Part shown: piece after piece, positions 4,700 through 8,419 of the stretch
Layout: the number at the start of each line of letters is the position of its first letter
Position numbering within the stretch: position 1 is the first letter of the stretch
Source: Chloroflexota bacterium
GTDB taxonomy: Bacteria; Chloroflexota; Anaerolineae; B4-G1; SLSP01
Direction: 5' to 3'
DNA: 8,419 nucleotides
Assembly: GCA_022707725.1 (NCBI GenBank)
Contig: JAKJAB010000039.1
Span: 7,781-16,199, forward strand
Notes under the pieces: generated by a model
What the model was told of the DNA's origin: nothing
What the model saw: the letters and a program-made list of their open reading frames with translations, nothing else
Database searches by the model: none
Translations under genes and position numbers: made by a program

Positions 4700-7643
4700 G
4701 GTTGCCTCCGTCAGGCTGTGGCTGCTCGGGCCGCCCGTCATCGGGCCGTCCGGTCTGTTCCGCGCCTTGCGGCTGAACACCCCAGCGCACATAGACGCGC
4801 GACCCGCCGAGGGTCTTGTTCAATGCTTCGGTCGTGACGCGCACCAGCGCCGATATGTCGGTAGCGCGCTGCATCTGGTCTGAGATTTCACGGATCACGC
4901 CTTCGCGGGCGGCGCGGAGTTGCGTCTGCCGGTAAAGGCGCGCGCTTTCCAACGCCTGCCCCATCTGTTCGGCCAGCGCTTCGAGCAGGTTCACCTCTGC
5001 ACGCGTCCAGGTGTCCTCCGCGGACAAGCCGGGCGCATCCTGGCTCTTGCTGAAATTGAGCACCCCCACCACCTGGTCACGCACCAGGATAGGAACGGCC
5101 AGGGTCGGCATTCCATCGGTGTAGCCCGGCACGCTCTGGCGGGTGCGACGCGCGGCGTGCATTTCAGGACTCCACTCGCCCTGCGCCGGAAAGAGGCTCA
5201 CCTCCCGCGTATCCGTCACGGCGCGGGCGCCGACGTAACCCTTTGCGGCGCGAGTGCGCGCCATCAGGTCCCAGTCTTGCCGCATTTGCACACCATAGGC
5301 CCGGCGCTCAGCCTCAAGAGATTCCTCGGCTTGCGCTAACAAGCGCGCATTGTCGATGGCAATGGCCACCTGATCGACCATGGTCTGGAGCACCGTCAAC
5401 GTCTCGGCATCGAAGGCGTCCGGTCGCGTACTCTGCACGCTCAACGCGCCGAGCACCTCGCCCCGTGAGCGCAAAGGCAAGGCCGCCTCCGAACGGGTAT
5501 CCGGCAGTTCTGGATTGGTCACACGCACCGCATCGACTTCGGCGTGGGAGGCCACCCTAGCCTGTGCGTTGGCGATGCTCCAGCCGATCATCCCCTCGCC
5601 GATGCGGATGCGGTGCTGCCGCGCCAGCATCGCCCGGCCGGCCTCGCCCGTGCCGGAACGCAACACGGCCCACGTGCGGGTCTCGTCCATCAGGAACAGG
5701 CCGGTGTAGTACAGGCCAAAACGTTCGCGAATCAACTCCACGACCTGGTTGATCAGCACATCAGGTTCCAGGATCGAAGCCGCCGCCTGGCTCACTTCCG
5801 CCGAGGCCTGCAAGTAAGCTGAGCGTTGTTCGAGATCGGCGGTCCGGGAAACCACCCGCTGTTCCAACGTATCGATAGATGTGCGCAACTGCGCTGTCAT
5901 ACTGTTGAACGTACGCGCCAGGACGCCCAATTCGTCCTCACTCACCACTGACGCAGTCCGGGTTAAATCGCCTTCAGTAATCGCGGCGGCGGTTGCAGTC
6001 AGTTCATCGATGGGTTCAAAAGTCTGGCGCATCGTCAAAAACAGCAACGCGCCGAGCAGGATAGCGCCAGCAATGGCCGCCACTGTGCCAACTCTGCCAA
6101 TATCAAGCCACGAGCGATGTAACTCATCCCACTCTTGCTGCACGATGACGCCCCACCCATTGTTCAAGACCTGCGCGTAGACCTGCCAGCGCACGCCATC
6201 GGCATCGACAAAGCTAAATTCGTTTTCCCTTTCGAGACGCATTTTAGTGATGATCGGAGAATCGTGAATATCCAAAATCTGATTGGCTATCGCCGCATCG
6301 GGATGCACAACAATCCGATCCCGCGGATCTACGACATAAGCAATACCTGTCTCCCCAAAACCGGTGGCCGTGATGTCGCGGGAGATTTGCTCCAGCGTGG
6401 TGGCAAACATCCCCACGCCAATCGGAACAGGGCCGCGCTCACGAATGAGGGTGGCGACGATCAACGCGGGTTGGCCACTGGTAGGCCCAATCACCACTTC
6501 ATAATTCACCACATCGAGCCGTGATTCCCTGAACCACTCGCGGTCGCTGTAGTCCGTCAGCGCAGCGTCATCGCTCCGGGCGACATTCATGCCTTTCAGA
6601 TCCGTGGTGCTGACCAGATAAATGTAAGGATAGACAGTCTCCATAACCTGCAGGATAGGTTTTTGTTGCTCCGGGTCCATACTGCGGATCTGTGGCAAAG
6701 TCACCAACTGTTGCAAGGCCCGACCGTTGAAATCCAGCCATAGTTGCACATTGGTCGCCACAAGTTTGTTGGTCGCTTCCAGTTTCTCGAAAGCTTGCGT
6801 TTCCATCACCCCTAGCAACTGGATCAGCACAAAGGTCATCACCCCCGCCAGGATCGGCAGGGCGACGACCAATGTGAGGCCCACCAGGCGCGAACGCAGA
6901 CGCCCACGTTGGGCGCGACGCTCGGAGATCATTTGCTGGAAGGCGGTATAAGCATAGCCCAGAGCAAAGGCTGTCGAAGTGATAATGGTCGTTGCCCCTG
7001 AACCGATGGAAGAACGCAGCCCAAATTGCACTACAACGGCAATCACCTGCGTAATCAACAGCATCCAGGCCAACTGGCGCAGTGTGCGTTGCGTCTCCCG
7101 ACGCAAAATGACCCACAGAGGCGGTATAAACGGCAGCAACGACAGGAAATACACATAGAAGGGACGCACAACGCGCGCCACACGCCCTGCTTCATAAGAA
7201 CCACCGGCGATGTAACCGCCGGTATAACTCGCGGCCTCAAAGCCGCTATACCACAAGCCGGTATGGCCGATGGCGTCGATGGCGGTCAAAACCATCGGCA
7301 AAAAGAAGAGTATATACAATAGCCATCCTAGCCACCGCCAACGCCCCTGCAACCATTGAGGTCTGAGCAGCACTACAGCCGTCAAAAGCAAGCCAATCAT
7401 GGCCGGATTGGATGTCGCCGCCAGGAATATGGTCGGCAGGACGGCTTGCTCAGCCCGGGTAGCGCCAAATAGCGCGCCCAGGGCCAGGCCATCGACGGCA
7501 AAGATGAACAGCAAGAGGCTGACGTGACGATTGGCCGTATGTCGGGCATTGAGCAGCAGCACGTATAGGGCCAAAACCAGCTCCAGCAAACCGGCAAACC
7601 ACGCCAGCCCTTGCAAGGTCTCGTTCGTCAACATGCTCGTCAT
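4683..7643 (-). CDS. Membrane sensor: 7TM module + dCache-like + HAMP + two GAF-type domains, no output domain
   Basis: 986 residues. Helices lie at about 8-31, 40-61, 68-93, 103-123, 161-181, 188-208, 213-235 and 253-280. Arginine-rich loops after helices 1, 3, 5 and 7 give N-out topology and place 281-510 outside the cell. That region is dCache-like (DREWF at 367-371, then GPTSGQP). A ninth helix (about 515-537) leads to HAMP (538-590; FEPID at 542-546, ELGVLARTFNSM at 571-582), a coiled coil, GAF (611-769), a divergent GAF-type domain (about 785-905), the shared tail (906-955) and a Pro/Gln/Asp-rich end. It resembles the input half of a histidine kinase or chemoreceptor, but neither output follows. 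It probably senses outside signals and passes them to a partner. The start is supported by GAGGAGG seven bases upstream; the ATGA junction overlaps the previous gene by 4 nt, and the stop lies 17 nt inside the next gene. Ligand unknown. Confidence 0.92.
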   Translation of the reverse strand: MTSMLTNETLQGLAWFAGLLELVLALYVLLLNARHTANRHVSLLLFIFAVDGLALGALFGATRAEQAVLPTIFLAATSNPAMIGLLLTAVVLLRPQWLQGRWRWLGWLLYILFFLPMVLTAIDAIGHTGLWYSGFEAASYTGGYIAGGSYEAGRVARVVRPFYVYFLSLLPFIPPLWVILRRETQRTLRQLAWMLLITQVIAVVVQFGLRSSIGSGATTIITSTAFALGYAYTAFQQMISERRAQRGRLRSRLVGLTLVVALPILAGVMTFVLIQLLGVMETQAFEKLEATNKLVATNVQLWLDFNGRALQQLVTLPQIRSMDPEQQKPILQVMETVYPYIYLVSTTDLKGMNVARSDDAALTDYSDREWFRESRLDVVNYEVVIGPTSGQPALIVATLIRERGPVPIGVGMFATTLEQISRDITATGFGETGIAYVVDPRDRIVVHPDAAIANQILDIHDSPIITKMRLERENEFSFVDADGVRWQVYAQVLNNGWGVIVQQEWDELHRSWLDIGRVGTVAAIAGAILLGALLFLTMRQTFEPIDELTATAAAITEGDLTRTASVVSEDELGVLARTFNSMTAQLRTSIDTLEQRVVSRTADLEQRSAYLQASAEVSQAAASILEPDVLINQVVELIRERFGLYYTGLFLMDETRTWAVLRSGTGEAGRAMLARQHRIRIGEGMIGWSIANAQARVASHAEVDAVRVTNPELPDTRSEAALPLRSRGEVLGALSVQSTRPDAFDAETLTVLQTMVDQVAIAIDNARLLAQAEESLEAERRAYGVQMRQDWDLMARTRAAKGYVGARAVTDTREVSLFPAQGEWSPEMHAARRTRQSVPGYTDGMPTLAVPILVRDQVVGVLNFSKSQDAPGLSAEDTWTRAEVNLLEALAEQMGQALESARLYRQTQLRAAREGVIREISDQMQRATDISALVRVTTEALNKTLGGSRVYVRWGVQPQGAEQTGRPDDGRPEQPQPDGGNHGEAE
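4705..4709 (-). promoter_or_regulatory. Ribosome binding site that decides the start at 4699
   Basis: The minus strand has GGAGG, a five-base spacer (CAACC) and then the ATG at 4699. It lies inside the 3' end of the preceding sensor gene. The in-frame ATGs at 4741 and 4792 would add 14 or 31 residues of low-complexity sequence translated from the overlapped gene, so 4699 is preferred. Confidence 0.8.
4779..4928 (-). other. Conserved C-terminal tail module (residues 906-955)
   Basis: The tail reads LRAARE, VIREISDQMQRATDI, then a helix to SRVYVRWG. It corresponds position by position to the tails at 500-652 and 7685-7834. Here it is followed by about 30 residues rich in Gln, Pro, Asp and Gly, which overlap the start region of the next gene and look disordered. 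Confidence 0.65.
5337..5813 (-). repeat. Inter-gene GAF paralogue (residues 611-769 of the membrane sensor)
   Basis: It aligns along its whole length with the two GAF copies of the next gene: FGLYYTGLFLMD, TWAVL, GTGEAG, GMIGW, LPDTRSEAALPLRSRG, GALSVQS and VLQTMVDQVAIAI. The Cys of GWCV/GQCV is Ser here, and RIALDVG is replaced by RVASHAE, so a shared covalent cofactor at that Cys is unlikely. Confidence 0.8.
5874..6032 (-). other. HAMP linker (residues 538-590)
   Basis: It directly follows the ninth membrane helix. FEPIDEL holds the usual proline of helix 1, EGDL is the connector, and EDELGVLARTFNSM is the standard DELG..A..FN.M motif of helix 2. A heptad-like stretch (TLEQRV..RTADLEQR) then leads to the GAF domain. 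This shows that the extracytoplasmic signal is meant to be passed inward. Confidence 0.9.
6114..6803 (-). other. Extracytoplasmic dCache-like sensor domain (residues 281-510)
   Basis: The domain lies between membrane helices 8 and 9. It opens with a long helix (TNKLVATNVQ...), has the RxW(F/Y) element as DREWF at 367-371, a strand/turn GPTSGQPALIVATL, and a second half with GETGIAYVVD at 430-439 and VVHPD, a layout typical of double Cache domains. In the amino-acid-binding dCache class the Tyr-x-Asp after the first subdomain and a later Asp are ligand contacts; here the equivalent stretch reads VVIGP and VGMFAT, so an amino-acid ligand is not supported. Confidence 0.75.
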
Positions 7644-8419
7644 TGGTTGACCTCCTCTGCGCTTGCCTCTTCCGGCTCTTCGCCGCTCAACCGCACCTCG
7701 ACGCGCGCAAAGTTCAGGGCGCTGACCATTTCGCGGACGGCGTTCTGGAGCACCTGATCGATATCCAGCGAGGTCCGCATCTGCGTGCTCAGCTCACCGA
7801 TGATCTGGTCGCGCGCGGCGCTGCGCCGGGTATCCTCGAACAGCCGCGCCCTATCCAGCGCCGAAGCCACCTGCTCTGCGATCGCGTCCAGCAACATCCG
7901 CTCCTCTGCCGAAAGCGGATGCGTGGGATCGGCCTGTACGGCCAGTTGCCCGACGATCTCCTGCTGCACGGCGACCGGTGCCACGTATGCCGTGCGTTCC
8001 GTCCCCGGCGGTTGCACCAGCGGTTCAACGGCCTGGCCATCGTAGGCATAGCCATAAAGACCGCGCCGCTGCTCGCGCAAGGCCTCCCACCCCTCGCGTG
8101 ACATCGACTGTTGGAGCAGGTTCAGGGCTTCCAGGCGACCTTCCATTTCCTCGCGCAGGCGGGTATTCTCAATCGCAATGGCAATCTGCCCGCACAACTG
8201 CTGCAACAGCAATTGATCGTCCGGGATCAACGCGCCCGCGTGGGCGCTTTGCACGTCCAGGATGCCGAATACCTCGTCGCGCAGGCGGATCGGCACGGCC
8301 AGTTCGCCCTGTGTCTCCGGCAAGTGGGGATTGGCACGCCAATTCCGATCCTGAGTCACATCCGACGCCAGGACGGGTTGACCTGTCTCTGCGGCTCTCC
8401 CTACCACGCCCATGCCCAT
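7640..8419 (-). CDS. GAF-domain sensor protein, C-terminal part (5' end outside window)
   Basis: The frame is open to the right edge. An ATG sits at the very edge, but it falls in the middle of a GAF domain (GMGVVGRAAETGQPVLASDV is the usual mid-GAF segment), so the true start lies outside. The visible 259 residues hold the second half of one GAF (1-88; LPETQGELAVPIRLRDEVFGILDVQS), a helical linker (88-118), a divergent GAF-type domain (about 110-195; GLYGYAYDGQ, YVAPVAVQQEIVGQLAV) and the shared tail (about 196-245), ending in a short acidic stretch. No output domain occurs before the stop. Its TGA overlaps the next ATG by 4 nt. The missing N-terminal part decides whether it is another membrane sensor or a soluble protein; a kinase or cyclase core N-terminal to a GAF would be unusual. 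Confidence 0.9.
   Translation of the reverse strand: MGMGVVGRAAETGQPVLASDVTQDRNWRANPHLPETQGELAVPIRLRDEVFGILDVQSAHAGALIPDDQLLLQQLCGQIAIAIENTRLREEMEGRLEALNLLQQSMSREGWEALREQRRGLYGYAYDGQAVEPLVQPPGTERTAYVAPVAVQQEIVGQLAVQADPTHPLSAEERMLLDAIAEQVASALDRARLFEDTRRSAARDQIIGELSTQMRTSLDIDQVLQNAVREMVSALNFARVEVRLSGEEPEEASAEEVNQ
7651..7657 (-). promoter_or_regulatory. Ribosome binding site for the 7TM/dCache sensor gene
   Basis: The minus strand reads GAGGAGG, seven bases (TCAACCA), then the ATG at 7643. It is located in the last codons of the upstream gene. Together with the 4-nt ATGA overlap it supports this start over the internal Met at residue 4 and implies translational coupling. Confidence 0.8.
7685..7834 (-). 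other. Conserved C-terminal tail module (residues 196-245)
   Basis: The tail begins at RRSAARD, continues as QIIGELSTQMRTSLDID, then a helix to ARVEVRLSG, and the gene stops 14 codons later. It is the first of three such tails in the operon (the others at 4779-4928 and 500-652). Confidence 0.65.

Noticed and set aside
4700..4792. Longer N-terminus for the 1412-residue sensor, starting at 4741 or 4792
   Set aside because: The added residues are low-complexity and come from the overlapped end of the previous gene; the ATG at 4699 has a clear GGAGG at good spacing.
5874..6803. Chemoreceptor (methyl-accepting protein) reading of the dCache-HAMP protein
   Set aside because: The long methyl-accepting coiled-coil hairpin is absent; GAF-type domains follow HAMP instead.
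8417..8419. ATG at the right edge as the true start of the GAF protein
   Set aside because: It falls in the middle of a GAF domain, so the domain's first half must be encoded beyond the window.
461..8419. Hidden histidine-kinase or diguanylate-cyclase core
   Set aside because: I looked for an H-box, N- and G-box glycine motifs and GGDEF/EAL near each C-terminus and found none; the QMR/DQIR helices in the tails lack a phospho-acceptor His context.
1..8419. Promoters, terminators, tRNA/rRNA genes, CRISPR or insertion sequences
   Set aside because: Coding frames cover the whole window without gaps and no repeats, hairpin-plus-T runs or terminal inverted repeats stood out by eye.

Overview
The window holds one tightly packed minus-strand gene train: four genes read from position 8419 down to 1. 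It contains no RNA gene, mobile element, CRISPR array or non-coding stretch of any length. Two genes are complete and both ends are cut by the window. Adjacent genes overlap by 4, 17 and 1 nt, and each of the three visible starts has a good Shine-Dalgarno sequence inside the preceding gene. This is a translationally coupled operon that continues in both directions. No promoter or terminator is visible.

In order of transcription: (i) 7640-8419, the C-terminal part of a GAF-domain protein; (ii) 4683-7643, a 986-residue membrane sensor with an N-terminal seven-helix membrane module, an eighth helix, an extracytoplasmic dCache-like domain, a ninth helix, HAMP and two GAF-type domains; (iii) 461-4699, a 1412-residue soluble sensor with a LacI-type ligand-binding domain lacking its HTH, a helical region, a divergent GAF-like domain, GAF, PAS, PAS, GAF and a divergent GAF; (iv) 1-461, the start of a protein with at least five membrane helices.

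The unifying feature is that none of the visible proteins carries a recognisable output domain (no histidine-kinase core, GGDEF/EAL, methyl-accepting, receiver or DNA-binding domain). The first three nevertheless end in the same way: a divergent GAF-type domain, then a tail with the pattern R-(R/S)-A-A-R-(D/E) and about 45 further residues, and then stop. My inference is that they are co-produced sensory subunits that assemble with each other or with a common kinase or effector encoded outside the window. One senses outside or membrane cues (7TM + dCache) and another senses a cytoplasmic, perhaps sugar-like, ligand (LacI fold). Direct evidence for a partner is absent here.

The style (GC-rich DNA, long GAF/PAS multi-sensor proteins, HTH-less LacI-type domains fused to GAF/PAS) suggests a Chloroflexota bacterium such as Anaerolineae, Caldilineae or Chloroflexia. 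This assignment is from memory of family style and was not checked by a search.
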